Shown piece after piece: positions 1 through 10,141 of a stretch of 64,000 nucleotides of DNA. Both the position numbers and the translations under genes were made by a program. Positions within the stretch are counted from its first letter, which is position 1, and every line of letters starts with the position of its first letter. Below the pieces are notes generated by a model that made no database searches, was not told the DNA's origin, and worked only from the letters and a program-made list of their open reading frames with translations. This DNA is from Brachypterus glaber (taxonomy: Eukaryota > Arthropoda > Insecta > Coleoptera > Kateretidae), in the NCBI GenBank assembly GCA_958510825.1, contig OY294046.1, forward strand, positions 49,519,794 to 49,583,793, in the 5' to 3' direction.

Positions 1-605
1 GAAAACTAAAAGGGATAATCAAGTTATGCGAAAACCATCTTAAATTAGACAACTTAAACTATCTTTTAGCATATATTTGATACATTCAGCTCTTAAAATG
101 TGGGCAGGGGGCATGTGGGGGATTTTTTTTTAATGAAAAGGGGGGTCGTGTGATACATCATTTTAAAGCAAATAAAATTCTCTATTCGACTGTATATTTT
201 TTATTTTTTTAACAACATTTTTAAGGTTTTGACTTTTTAATTTTTTGTGCTAAAAAATGCGATTTTTTAAAGTTTTTTTTGTAAATTTTTATTTGTCAAT
301 TAAAATTAGTTTAAAAGTATAATTTACGTTTTTTCATCATGAAATTAATAATTTTTAAAAATTGTTTTAGAGAAATTTTGACAAAAATACCCATTTTCAA
401 CACTATTTTAAACCCCACACGACCCCCTTTCCATTTAAAAAAATGTCCCTCTATGCCCTCTGCCCACATTTCAAGAGCTGAAAGTATCAAATATATACTA
501 AAAGATAGTTTAAGTTGTCTTATTTAAAATGGTTTTCTCAGAATTTGATTATGTCTTTTAGTTTACGATAAAATTGCTGGGTAAATATAGTTGGGACACC
601 CTGTA
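1..605. mobile_element. Fold-back element, family A, left end cut by window
   Basis: The two halves are inverted copies. The left arm (about 3-170) reads ACTTAAACTATCTTTTAGC, and the right arm (about 410-545) carries its complement, followed at 590-605 by GGGACACCCTGT. The core matches the complete elements at 7630-8330 and 40897-41617 (GTGGGCAGGGGGCAT, GGGGGTCGTGTG). The outer end differs: a GGGTGTCCC-type terminus instead of GCGGTCCAAAAG. The matching left terminus lies outside the window. It is non-coding; the small ORF at 339-527 is only arm sequence. Confidence 0.75.
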
Positions 606-982
606 GAGAAGAACGTATTATTTTGCCGGCTGCGGTTTTTTATACACATATGAAAAAGTATTCATTTAATCCAGAAAAATATTCCGCAGTAAATTTCTCA
701 CATTACTGAAGGATAATAACATTTATCTTAATAGAAAACCAGCGGGGCCCCGAAGGTAAAATAAACTTATAAACTCGAAGCCACATAGCCAGGGGTTATT
801 TTCTAAAAATACCGTGAACAAGTTGTATGAATTGGGTTACGTCATAAGCTCCTAATGTGTCATAAGGATACAGCGTATTTCAAGGACGAATTGGCGTACG
901 TGACGAGCCTCTAGGAGCGTGCGCAGAACGGACCGGGGCTTGAACTTGGCCATATACGGAGGGTTTACTATGAAAAGGAACG
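606..982. other. No recognised feature
   Basis: Mixed-composition sequence, less AT-rich than its surroundings at 890-960. I see no ORF, repeat partner or motif that I can name. Confidence 0.4.
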
Positions 983-1195
983 AAGTTTATAGTTCGGGAG
1001 CCCACACCCAGTATAATTTTTTTAATTCCTCACCGTTGAGATTCTTTATGTCCAGTCGAACAACTGCTTACATAAGAAAATTTTCAGTAGCGGGGCGTTT
1101 TTTTTTTTGGGACCAATACTTAACTTTAGGACGTCCGACAACGGTATTGCCCTAAAATTTTTGTCGGACAAGGTTACCACTTGATTTTAAATATT

Positions 1196-1620
1196 TTTTT
1201 CCACTACTAGATTTAGAACATACCATTATTTATCATGTTTTCAGACTGAAAAATCAATTTTCTTTACATTTAGCAATAATAATTTTTTCTCTTCTAGTAG
1301 AAGTAAATTTTATAAACAATTAATATCTGCCACTTGATTTTCCTTGAACTGCAAAGATATGTCATTGCTTATAATTTTTAATGGACAAAATGCAAAAATA
1401 TTTTGCTATTGGATAAAAAATGAGCATAGCAACTATTATAAATGAATTAATTATAATAGAATGATGTTTTCACACATTTAAAAAAATACCAAAATTTGTT
1501 TTCAGAAATGGCGATTTCAAAGGCTACTTGTTTTTGCGCGGTTAATTAGATCCACCAAACATTTTAGTTTATTATTAATATAAAAATGTTAAATAATAAG
1601 AATAAATGAGCTATTAGTGA
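1196..1620 (+). repeat. Dispersed repeat, copy 1 (second copy at 39044)
   Basis: This is collinear with 39044-39480. Both carry TTTAGAACATACCATTATTT, ATGTTTTCAGACTG, a shared AGCAATAATAATTTTTTCTC block, and a similar AT-rich tail ending near TTAAATA. No coding capacity is visible. Confidence 0.7.
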
Positions 1621-1715
1621 GAAGAGAAGACTATTATAGCCTCACACTCTTAAATCCCGAGCTGCGTAGCAGCGGGATTTAATACGCTCGGCCATAAAAA
1701 ATGTCTTCTCTACCT
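1619..1715. repeat. CpG-rich palindromic cassette (a)
   Basis: Outer arms AGAGAAGAC (1623) and GTCTTCTCT (1703) flank a near-palindromic core, AAATCCCG-AGCTGCGTAGCAGC-GGGATTT (two stretches read separately). To the right, the complement of 1715-1735 reads AATAGTAATTATATACC. That resembles the border of the cassettes in the 58.5-60.3 kb array. Confidence 0.6.
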
Positions 1716-2308
1716 TGGTATATAATTACTATTATTAAACAATCCTGAAAAAATTAGCTGTGAGGTGCTAAGGTGCTAAAGTGCTAGGTACCTACCCCTC
1801 ACATGGTAAAGTTATGAAGTCATAAAATTTAGCAACAAAAGGGTTACTTCCAAAAAAAAAAACGCCCCGCTACCGAGAATTTTCTCATGTTATAAGTTGT
1901 TCAACTGGACATAAAGAACACATATACAAAGTCTCAACGGTGAGGTAATCACAAAAATTCTACTGGGCATGGGCCCGAGGACTGTTATTCACTCGCAAAA
2001 AATTAAAGCCTTATTATTTTTTTAAAATCATTGTTAACCCTTCATATACTATAGGAACGTATATGAATGATTTACGCATTAAACATTTCAGTATGTTACA
2101 TTTTAGCCACAATTTATGCTATTAGCTAAATTTGGTTCAAATAAAAGCTGTAAACTGTTTTTATCCATACTTTGTATGTTTTATTTACATCGAACTTACA
2201 AGGCTGAATCAAAAAGTACTGTGTTCTTGGATATACTTAAATATTTAATAATTATTGTTTTCCTTGGGAATAAAAAATATTTGTATATATTTTTTTACTC
2301 TATTTATT

Positions 2309-2323
2309 GGGGGGGGGGGGGGG
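2309..2323. repeat. Poly-G run (15 G)
   Basis: Fifteen consecutive G, very unusual in this AT-rich context. It abuts the left inverted flank of the Penelope-like fragment. Its length is a likely sequencing uncertainty. Confidence 0.9.
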
Positions 2324-2573
2324 AATGTATAACCTAAAAAGGTAATTTTTTTTAATTTGTCAATTTTATGTGTCAGTAATTTTACAAGAATATTTTATTT
2401 CTATGTTTTAATATTTATTTAATTCATAATTACCATTTGTTTCTTAATTGTATTTTGTAATTAATTAAATCTTATTTAGATTTACACATAATTTTTACAT
2501 TATTTTTAATTTATTACCTAAATGTTTTTGCTTATTATTTACTTTTATAATTGTATTGTTTATTTTTAGTTAA

Positions 2574-2608
2574 CTGATGATGGCCCAAAACCAGGTGCCG
2601 AAACGTTA
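2574..2608 (+). ncRNA. Hammerhead-like ribozyme core
   Basis: The CTGATGA box at 2574 is followed by a possible stem II (GGC...GCC) and GAAAC at 2600-2604, the two invariant boxes of a hammerhead in the right order and spacing. Stems I and III and a cleavage triplet cannot be established by eye. The motif may be a degraded copy. Confidence 0.5.
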
Positions 2609-2740
2609 AATAGAGTAAAAAAATTATACAAATATTTTTTATTCTGCCTATTCCCAAGGAAAACAATTAATTATAAAATATTTTTGGGCAAAGAATCTTA
2701 TTAAACTTAAATATTTAAGTTTTAAAGAAATTACAGTCAT

Positions 2741-3022
2741 ACAAAAAAAGGTCCGGATTTTTTAAAGAGACCATTGTATTCCTATGTGTTTTGAGACGCT
2801 GAGTCCGAATTTTAGATCAAAATAGCACCTTTCCGATTAGTTTTGGAGATAACCTCGAAAAACCTCCCTTTCATACCTGAAAGGAAGGAAACGTTTTTCC
2901 GAGGTGCTTTCCAAAACTAATCTAATAGGGTGTATTTTGACCTTAAATTCGGATTCAGCGCCTTAAAATACATAGGAAAACAATTGTCTCCAAAAAAATA
3001 AAAAAATTCTTGACCTTTGTTT
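2741..3022. mobile_element. Fold-back element, family G, copy 1
   Basis: A hairpin of about 280 bp with AGACCATTGTATTCCTATGT near the left and its diverged complement near the right. The inner arm carries AAAACTAATC-type sequence in both orientations, and the turn lies near CCTGAAAGGAAGG (2877). It is related to 3036-3240 and to the core of 49115-49523. It ends in poly-A/T and has no coding sequence. Confidence 0.75.
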
Positions 3023-3035
3023 TTTTTGTCCGCCC

Positions 3036-3240
3036 AAAAAAAAAGGTCAATAATATTTTCGGAGAACATTGTATTCCTATGTATTGCAAGGCGCTGAATC
3101 CGAGTTTGAGGTCAAAGTAGCACCTTATCGATTAGTTTTCGAGATAACTTAAAAAAACGTTATTTTTATACTCGAAAATAAAGTTTTTTGAGGTTTGGAT
3201 ATCTCCAAAACTAATCGAATGAGGTGCTATTTGTGAAAGT
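3036..3240. mobile_element. Fold-back element, family G, partial copy 2
   Basis: It begins 14 bp after copy 1 and repeats the order CATTGTATTCCTATGTATT, AGGCGCTGAATCCGA, GATTAGTTTTCGAGATAAC, then the inverted AACTAATCGAATGAGGTGC. The right terminus is missing. Side-by-side copies suggest insertion into, or duplication of, a relative. Confidence 0.65.
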
Positions 3241-3431
3241 AGTAAAAAAACACTTTTTAGAAAAACTCCTTGGACCTGTCGACCCTTATTTAAAGCGGAA
3301 CACCCTTTGATTGGTGACATCACAAACTTCTGCTACCAAGAGGCGCCATCTTTAAAAGTTTAAACAGCCTGTTCTAAAATCTAAAATCATATTTAAACCA
3401 AAACCACACGATAAGATATTAGATTTTAAAA

Positions 3432-3686
3432 GACACTGACAGTTCGTTACCGTGGTAATTACTAATCGTTTTTGCTTATTATAATATAACTAATCTTTCG
3501 TGGGGTTCCATATATAATGAAACCCGACGAAAGTTTAGTTAACGTTCACTGCTTGTTGCAATTACCAGAACTATAAGAACGTTAAGGATTACTGTAACAA
3601 CCAGTGAATGTTAACTAAACTTTCGCAGGGTATCCGTATAAGCAAAAACGTTTAGTATTTACTACGGTAACGAGTTTTCAGTGCTC
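3432..3686. mobile_element. Hairpin element of about 255 bp
   Basis: GACACTGACAGTTCGTTACCG at the left end (19 of its bases considered) pairs with CGGTAACGAGTTTTCAGTGCTC-type sequence at the right. Inside, ACTAATCGTTTTTGCTTAT pairs with ATAAGCAAAAACGTTTAGT, and GAAAGTTTAGTTAACGTTCA with its complement near 3610. Arms total about 115 bp, mostly matched. Non-coding. Confidence 0.75.
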
Positions 3687-4146
3687 ATCATAGGAGTGTG
3701 AATTGGTGTTCCATTGGAAATGCTTAGATATGCCAAAATTACGCATTTGGCAATAATGAATAATTCATAATTTTAATTTATTTATTCATTAACTGTTGCC
3801 AAATACGTATATTTGTTCAAATAGGGCGAAAAAATTAATAATTTAGTACCCACAGATATTTCGGATCAACGAACAGGGTTCATTGCAAGGCATGGGGGCC
3901 ATGCCTCCCCCCCCCCAGCGAGATATATTAGCATAGAAATAAATTCAAAATTATATTTTTGGTGAATGCGCAATTTTTTTCCTTATGGATGCCCCCCCTT
4001 AAAATGAAATAAATCCGACCCTGCGATAGGCTTCTAAAGGTTAAATTACTTGAAAAACCTAGTTTATAAATCTCTAAGGATTTCTAAGTTATTAAATAAA
4101 AACCGAATCTTTACAGCTCCCTTTAAAGGGGCGTAGCTTCCTTACA
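3687..4146. other. Unassigned; contains a one-arm relic of family D
   Basis: At about 4030-4140 the text (TCTAAGGATTTCTAAGTTAT, then CCTTTAAAGGGGCGTAGC) resembles one arm of the 15996-17171 and 32889-33540 elements, without a partner arm. The rest (3690-4020) has C- and G-runs but nothing I can name. Confidence 0.45.
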
Positions 4147-4416
4147 TACATAGAAAAAACGAATTCCTTGGACCAAGGACACGTGTCTTTGTATATGTTC
4201 AAAGCCATATTCTCTTGTTTCAAGGCTGGCATTTTCATGAACCAAAGTCAATGTCCTTGAATGAAGAGCACGGGTTTTGGAATAAAAATCCGCGATCTTT
4301 ATTCAAGGACATTGACTTTGTTTCAAGAAAATGCCAGCCTTGAAACAAGAGAATATGGCTTTGAACATATCCAAAGACACGTGTCCTTGGTTCAAGGAAT
4401 CCGTTTTTTCTATGTA
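4147..4416. mobile_element. Hairpin element of about 270 bp
   Basis: Arms of about 105 bp are nearly identical inverted copies: TACATAGAAAAAACG with CGTTTTTTCTATGTA, AAGGACACGTGTCTTTG with its complement, and AACAAGAGAATATGGCTTTG with its complement. The unpaired centre is near 4262-4300. The ORF starting at 4261 is translated arm sequence, not a gene. Confidence 0.8.
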
Positions 4417-4834
4417 GGGCCGTGGGGAGAGAGGGGCGCGATAGGGCCCGAATATAATGGCTAACTATTATTTTACATTTTATAGAGAGAGGGCGTGTTT
4501 TCTCCCGGGCTCCGATTTTCTCTCGACGGCCTTGCCCTTACAACTCGTTTTTGGTATAGGAACTTGTTTTAATCTATTTTTTATGTACAATCACTCCTTA
4601 AAATTAGGTGCGTTAGTTCTAAGATACAAGGATATAAATATATACTAAAATAATGTTCTTATCTGGCGCAAGTACAATGTTATGTAATTTAGACATATAC
4701 CTTCCAGTCGCGCTTTAGAGTTTCATGTTACGTTTAACGAGGTGCAACGAAGTAATGGAGAAAATCAAAACCAAATTGGGTTAAAGAGTTTCACACTGAT
4801 ATGTTTTTTTCACTTCCGTATGAGAGTTTTATAT
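4417..4834. other. No recognised feature
   Basis: It begins with a short GC-rich stretch (about 4417-4455), then returns to ordinary AT-rich sequence. I see no repeat partner or plausible gene. Confidence 0.4.
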
Positions 4835-5490
4835 ACTGCGGCCATATTTAAAAGTTCACAAAAACTTTACGAGATGAGACTAATAGCTGTTGGACTCCGT
4901 GCATTATAGAATTCTGTCACCGCAATTCTGCCGTCCTTAGTTAAAATGTCCTGACTAACATTGCTATTTTCCCTAAATTTTTCAAATAAATGGCCAAATT
5001 CCCTGACTTCCAGGTTTCAGTTTTAATATCCCTGACTTTTCCCTGACTTTCCTGTTTTCTCTGACTGGTGGCAATCCTGGAGAACAGATAAATATGGCAT
5101 AGAACAACCGGTATATGCAGATAAGTGCCTATTCACAAGCTAGCATAATAACATAAAACATAACAATGCGATGCCGTGATTGGCTTAATGGGCCGCCAGG
5201 TATCTTGTAAGCCAATCACGGCATAGCATTCTTATGTTTTATGTTCTTATGCAAGCTTCTGGATTTTTCTGGATGTTAGTTAGGATGTTTTAACTAAGCA
5301 GGTCAGAATTGTACATAGGACTGGTATTGCCGCAATTGTACATCGGACTGTTACCCTACCGTTAAAATTTTAATGCGTAGTCATATAAGTATAAATTGCG
5401 GCGAATAATAGATTTTTGCAGTGTATTGAGTCCGCCTGCCAGTAGTGTCATCTCGTAAGTTTTTTGTGAACTTAAAAATATGGCCGCAGT
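4835..5490. mobile_element. Terminal-inverted-repeat element, about 655 bp
   Basis: The left end (4835-4879) reads GCGGCCATATTTAAAAGTTC, followed by ACAAAAACTTTACGAGATGA. The right end (5447-5490) is its complement with a few mismatches, giving a TIR of about 40 bp. The interior is non-coding and holds a second hairpin at 5137-5257. It is a MITE-like non-autonomous element whose superfamily is not assigned. Confidence 0.75.
5137..5257. mobile_element. Nested hairpin element (TATGCAAGCTT end)
   Basis: AAGCTAGCATAA at the left pairs with TTATGCAAGCTT at the right. ACATAAAACATAA pairs with TTATGTTTTATGT, and GCCGTGATTGGCTTA with TAAGCCAATCACGGC. It lies inside the 4835-5490 element. End sequences resemble 52768-52940 (TTTGCATAA / TTATGCAAG), and the AT/TGGCTT block also appears at 50880-50910. 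Confidence 0.75.
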
Positions 5491-5792
5491 TGAACTCGCA
5501 TATTCAAACCAAAATCGATCTTAAAAGCTAGAAAATCTCAGTAATTTTCGACAAGATTTCAAAAATAAAAAATCATAAATGTCAGAAATCTTACCAAAAA
5601 ATCCAAAAATCATAGATTTTTATGTCAAAAATCTCGAAAGTCATACAAAAATCTCTGAAGTCTAAGTACAAATATTGGTTAGTGGTTCACCCCCTTTCAT
5701 GTTATGCGAATTATCGCCAAGTTTTTGCCCCTTACCCAATAACCTATAAAAAATAAATATATGTTGCTGCATGTGAATGTGGTTCTCTGATA

Positions 5793-5885
5793 CAATTTCA
5801 CATGTAGTTTTTTAATTTCACATGTAATTTTACAATTTTACATGTAATTTTACAAATTCACATGTAATTTTACAATTTTAAATGT
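5793..5885 (+). repeat. Tandem repeat, 20 bp period, about 4.5 copies
   Basis: CATGTA recurs at 5801, 5821, 5841 and 5861 in a unit close to TTTCACATGTAATTTTACAA, then decays into AT-rich sequence by about 5900. Confidence 0.8.
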
Positions 5886-6000
5886 ACATTTAAATTAAAT
5901 TACATAATTTAACAATTTTACATAAATAATAAATACTTAGTAAGTGTAGAACAAGTACATGTAATATTCACATAAAATTGAAAAATTCCGGATATATTTA

Positions 6001-6127
6001 TGTGGCTTGGTATAAGGGTCAATTTGTCAATAGCAACGTTTTCACGTCAACTGTAACTGTCAACTGTAATATATTGAAAACGCTTCTATTGATAAATTGA
6101 CATTGGCCCTTTTAGATGCAAGCCACA
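6001..6127. mobile_element. TGTGGCTTGG hairpin family, copy 1
   Basis: TGTGGCT at 6001 pairs with AGCCACA at 6121-6127. The arms contain GTCAATAGCAACGTTTTCA and its diverged complement near 6075-6100. Two better-matched copies lie at 29818-29936 and 33639-33770, and a relative with different ends at 12647-12830. Small size and hairpin form suggest a MITE. Confidence 0.8.
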
Positions 6128-6340
6128 GATTTGTATTTACGTTGTACTTAGTATTAAGCACAAATTTGTTTTATTAATATTAAAATTACAGCACTAGTGC
6201 CTTTTGAAGATATTATGAAACCCGAATGGTTTTTTTTTCATATTAACAGTACTTTTTTCTATTGTCAAGTAAATGTCAGTGTAATCATTTTTAAATTTTT
6301 TTGATTTTTTAAACCGTTGGGCTGTAGAACTTGGATAAAA

Positions 6341-6465
6341 TACTATATAAAATTTGTTTGCGACTGGATTTTAGTGCACTCGAATGATTTTTTCCGCTGC
6401 CGCTGTGGAAAAACTTTCATTCTCGTGCACTAAATCGTAATTTGCAAACTAATTTCATAATATAA
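6341..6465. repeat. CpG-rich palindromic cassette (b)
   Basis: TAGTGCACTCGAATGA at 6372 pairs with TCATTCTCGTGCACTA ending at 6432, around TTCCGCTGCCGCTGTGGAA. Weaker outer arms (TTTGTTTGCGA / TTTGCAAACTAA) extend it. The left flank has ATAAAATACTATATAAA, only loosely like the borders of the better-matched cassettes. Confidence 0.6.
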
Positions 6466-6846
6466 TAATTTTCTATTTTGTGACTATTATAAGCTCATAA
6501 TTACATGCATTTGTGTCTTCTTATAGACCCATAAGAGGTTAGTAGTTTTTTTTCTTTTGGGATGGCAACAGGATTCTGTCGACAGATGAATGACGTCTTC
6601 CGTGCAAATGTCAACATCGCTGTTAAGTTTAGTTTTCTACGAAATCGTGTTTAAGTTAATTTTTACGTGTTAATATTATGGCTTGGTTACTTGCAGTGAA
6701 AAAGAGAAGAGCTGACTATAAAAGATATCAAAATATCGTTTATTCTTTGAATTTTAAACATTGCGAAAATTGTAATGCCCTCCCAAAACAAAATTCCATA
6801 AATGGGTTATTAGTTTAAGTTTTTTAAATGTTAGAGCAAAATAGAA

Positions 6847-6920
6847 AAAATTGTATAAACCGCTCGTTTCATAGCACGTTTTGTACTCGCTGCGCCAAAA
6901 ACGGGTGTTATGATTCATAA
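6847..6920. repeat. CpG-rich palindromic cassette (c), weak
   Basis: TTTCATAGCACGTTTT pairs imperfectly with AAAACGGGTGTTATGA around CTCGCTGCGC. The layout resembles cassette (b), with more mismatches and no clear border motif. Confidence 0.4.
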
Positions 6921-7629
6921 CTTATAAAGCTAGTACTTTAATAAACTTTTTTAATATTGTCGTGCAGTTTCATGGCCGTTCTACATCCGAAAATGCAATA
7001 CTAAATTTTTAAAATTTTCCGTCGATTTCATCAACGTAATGCTTTTTTTGCTGATGGTTATTAAATTTAAGTACAAGTATTGAGAATAGCTGAAAGGCAC
7101 ATTTTTCACATACATCCTTTTTTTTTAAACGTAAAACATTTCTTCACTAAAAAAGTTCATTTAAGTTTTAATGCCGTTTTACGTATTTGGTGCAGAAAAA
7201 AAAACAGAATTAAATTAGAAATTAGAAAGAAATGCAATTAAATTAAAACTTTTAATTAATTGAGAGCAGTAGTAAATTTATAAAACCTTCTTTCGACACT
7301 CCAATATAACTTTTGTTGTTAACCGTTTATTGCACCTTGTGTCTATTTGGGATCACTGGCGTTAAAACCCCGATTTTTTTTAATAACTAAAATACAAACT
7401 TTATGGATAGCTAGTTTTCATTTGGGAACACTGTTCTTCAAGTTGGAGTATCTATTGAAAGGTGGCAGTTTCTAATAAATATTGCCGGTAAATATTTAAA
7501 CAGGTGATCATGTCGCGCACTTTAAAAATTAGCTAGACACGAATTTTTTTTAGTGCGTTGTTTTGCTAAAAATGAGCTTTTGAGTTCTAATAAATTCTAA
7601 AAATTACCACACATCATTTGTGAGCAATA
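6921..7629. other. No recognised feature
   Basis: AT-rich with poly-A/T runs. I see no gene, TIR or tandem repeat. Confidence 0.4.
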
Positions 7630-8330
7630 TACAGAGCGGTCCAAAAGTCACCCCCCCCCCTCTTAACTTTTGAACCAGTTGAGATATCGACTTCAAATTT
7701 GGAACTTTTAAATAAGACAACTTAAACTATCTTTTAGCATATATTTAATACTTTCAGCTCTTAAAATGTGGGCAGGGGGCATGGTGGCACATTTTTTTAA
7801 ATGGAAAGGGGGGTCGTGTAATACATCATTTTAAAGCTTATAAAATTCTCCATTTAACTCCATAATTTTAATTAAAAAAAAAAAATGGGTTTAAAATGGG
7901 GTTGAAAATGGGTATTAATGTCAAAATTCCTCTAAAAAAAAACAAATAATTTTTTAAAAATGCCTTATTTCATCATACAAAAATGTTAATTATACTTTTA
8001 AACTAATTTTAGTTGACATAAATAAAAATTTATAAAAAAAAAACTTAAAAAATTGAAAAATCAAAACCTAAAAAAAAATTTAAAAAATTTGAAAATGTTA
8101 CTTTAAATAGAGAATTGTATAAGCTTTAAAATGATGTATCAGAAGACCCCCCTTTCCATTTAAAAAAAGTCCCCCCATGCCCTACGGCCCACATTTTAAG
8201 AGCTGAAAATATCAAATATATGCTAAAAGATAGTTTAAGTTGTCTTATTTAAGAGTTCTAAATTTGAAGTCGATATCTCAACTCGTTCAAAAGTTAAAAG
8301 GGGGGGGGGTGAATTTTGGACCGCACTGTA
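7630..8330. mobile_element. Fold-back element, family A, complete copy
   Basis: TACAGAGCGGTCCAAAAGTC at 7630 pairs with GGACCGCACTGTA ending at 8330. The arms of about 270 bp stay inverted-matched through the poly-C/G run, TCGACTTCAAATTT, ACTTAAACTATCTTTTAGC and GTGGGCAGGGGGCAT. Flanking TATA on both sides would fit a TA-type target site, but the termini are themselves TA-rich. No coding sequence; closest relative 40897-41617. Confidence 0.85.
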
Positions 8331-9399
8331 TATTAGTATTTTTTAGTTTTGTATTCGTTTTTGATCTTATATGCACAATGGGTTTGAACAAAAATGTAAC
8401 AAAATTTTTGAAATAAAAGAAAAAAAATCAATATTTTTTATGAAAAAAAAAGTCAAAAGACATATCATAATTTTTTTTGCAAAATAAAATTATGTGCATT
8501 ATAGGGTTAACTTAAATAATAAAACTTTTAACGGTTTTTAACTAAATTACAATTTAGACATACACATACACATTAGTATAATGAAAATTTAAATCCATTT
8601 AACTTTGGAAAATGCATTTTGCAGAAACATAGTTAATACCAACTTTATCAATTTCCCCTAACATAAGAGATAGAAAATTCTTGTGTTAGTAAAAGAAAAT
8701 ATTGCTTTTTTATACTTACCAAAAAAAAATGATTTTCGCAAAAAACGTGCCTGCTCTGTCTACCTAACCAAAGTTATCAGCTAGGATTAATTTTAATAAA
8801 TCTTTGACCCCCTTTGTTTGTTTGATTGTCTTGCATTCATTGGTGGATTTGGAAAGGGGCAATGGGGGATAATTACCGTCATGTCCAAAAATTTAAGTAA
8901 AGTAGTATGAACTGCAAGAATTTTAAGAACTTTTATTCACAAGCATACAGAAAAACGTCCTTTATATACATTATAAAAACTTGCAAAATCTATCATTTTT
9001 GTTTACTTCTTTTAAAAAGGCTTTTCCTTTTTATCCAAGGTTAGATATGAATTCATATCTAACCTGTTTTTTAGCTTTTGGTTATACCTCATAGATGGCG
9101 AAACTATCGTCTTGTCTGTAAACAGTTTTAACATTTTTGTTTATTTCTACGAAAAACAATAAGAAATAATATTTATTTATATATTATAAAGTCCAAACCA
9201 AATGTTTTACTTTCTTGTTAGGTTGAAATAAATAAATAAATCACATTCAGCGCTTCTTTGTGTCACTGAATAAAAAAAAATTAAAAATAATATTCTCTTG
9301 AAAGTGTTTAATTTTTGGTAAATGCTTCCAAAAATTTTCGATTACCTCTCTCATACCTTGACTCTAGATTCGCCACAGCTTGCATTCCCTGATAACTGG
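8331..9399. other. No recognised feature
   Basis: AT-rich, with TATTTATTTATATATT and AAATAAATAAAT runs near 9170-9240 and a small inverted TTAGATATGAATTCATATCTAA at 9042-9063. No gene or element recognised. Confidence 0.4.
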
Positions 9400-9787
9400 A
9401 ACTAGAATTATGAAACAAAAGACGTCTACCCTATCTATCTCATTTGTGCTACACTTTCCAGCCAACCAAATAAATACTGTATTTGTTTTTCATACAAATA
9501 CAGTATTTATTTGGTTGGCCGGAAAGTGTAGCACTGAGCGGCACGAACGAACATATCTAATGTGAATCTGTAGAATAAGATAATTCTACTAAAATTTAGA
9601 TGGCGCCAGTAATTTCTTTAATAAAAATAATTTAGTTACACTTTTCGCCCGGCCATGTAAATATTTGTTCTTTGTTGAACAAATACAGAATTTGTTTGGT
9701 TGGGTGGAAGTGGGAGTGTATGTATGTTTTCTCCTTTTTGGGTAGAACTTTTGTCCCTGTCTAATCTAACGGGAGAAATCGCCATTG
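9400..9787 (+). repeat. Dispersed repeat M, copy 1 (copy 2 at 24911)
   Basis: Collinear with 24911-25289: ACTAGAATTATGAAACAAAA, AGACGTCTACCCTATCT, then a strong hairpin (CCAACCAAATAAATACTGTA with its complement, about 9462-9530), TTAGATGGCGCCAGTAATTT, TTTTCGCCCGGCCA and TTTGGTTGGGTGGAAGTGGG. The ORF at 9380 runs through the hairpin and is not supported. Confidence 0.8.
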
Positions 9788-9949
9788 CTTAGTATAAAGC
9801 GGCTTTAATTGAATTAATTTAAATCACTAAAATATGCTTGTTAAATACATTCTACGTATGAATATTTGATTTACGCAATAAATAATTCCATATTGATCTC
9901 CCGAAATCTCTTCAGATGGAAACTCGATCACCGGGAAAATAGCTGAAAA

Positions 9950-10140
9950 TTGCATTTGCAGAACTGTGCGCCTCAGCTATAAATAGAGCCTTGCACTTAT
10001 CGATCGCGCCTATTCCTTTACACTCCGGTGACATTGATTTTATGTTTGAACCTGACCTGGCTCAATGCAGGGGACATTGGCTAAAATGAACTGGGCCGCT
10101 CTATTTTACGGTAAAAAATGGTGAAATTGTACGGCCGCAT
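9950..10140 (+). repeat. Dispersed repeat R, copy 1 of 4
   Basis: The shared block is GAACCTGACCTGGCTCAATG, preceded by GGTGACATTGATTTTATG and followed by GGGACATTGGCTAAAATG. Three more copies in the same orientation lie at 11880-12065, 12300-12470 and 15115-15320. It is non-coding, and all copies lie within 5.4 kb. Confidence 0.75.
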
Positions 10141-10141
10141 C

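Larger units (their letters stand above)
983..1982. mobile_element. Composite inverted-repeat element of about 1 kb
   Basis: The left arm (about 983-1125) and right arm (about 1843-1982) are inverted copies. CCTCACCGTTGAGA, TTTATGTCCAGT and AGCGGGGCG each appear on one side, with their complements on the other. The unpaired centre contains the dispersed repeat 1196-1620 and the CpG-rich hairpin 1619-1715, so the unit looks nested. The ORF at 919-1155 crosses the arm and is not supported as a gene. Confidence 0.65.
2236..2675 (+). mobile_element. Penelope-like terminal fragment with inverted flanks
   Basis: Inverted flanks at about 2236-2308 and 2607-2675 share TGTTTTCCTTGGGAATA and its complement, and AAAAAATATTTGTAT with its complement. 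Between them lies a hammerhead-like core (2574-2608). Hammerhead motifs in the pseudo-LTRs of Penelope-like elements are established knowledge; assigning this fragment to them is inference. There is no reverse transcriptase or GIY-YIG coding sequence here. Confidence 0.5.

Noticed and set aside
2309..2323. Poly-G as a G-quadruplex regulatory site
   Set aside because: A single homopolymer of uncertain length next to a repeat end gives no evidence of regulation.
4261..4648. Two adjacent plus-strand frames (67 and 63 codons)
   Set aside because: The first is hairpin arm sequence; the second is AT-rich, without motif or partner.
9380..9565. 61-codon frame repeated in copy 2 of repeat M
   Set aside because: It crosses a hairpin; the equivalent region at 24911 has deletions that change the frame.
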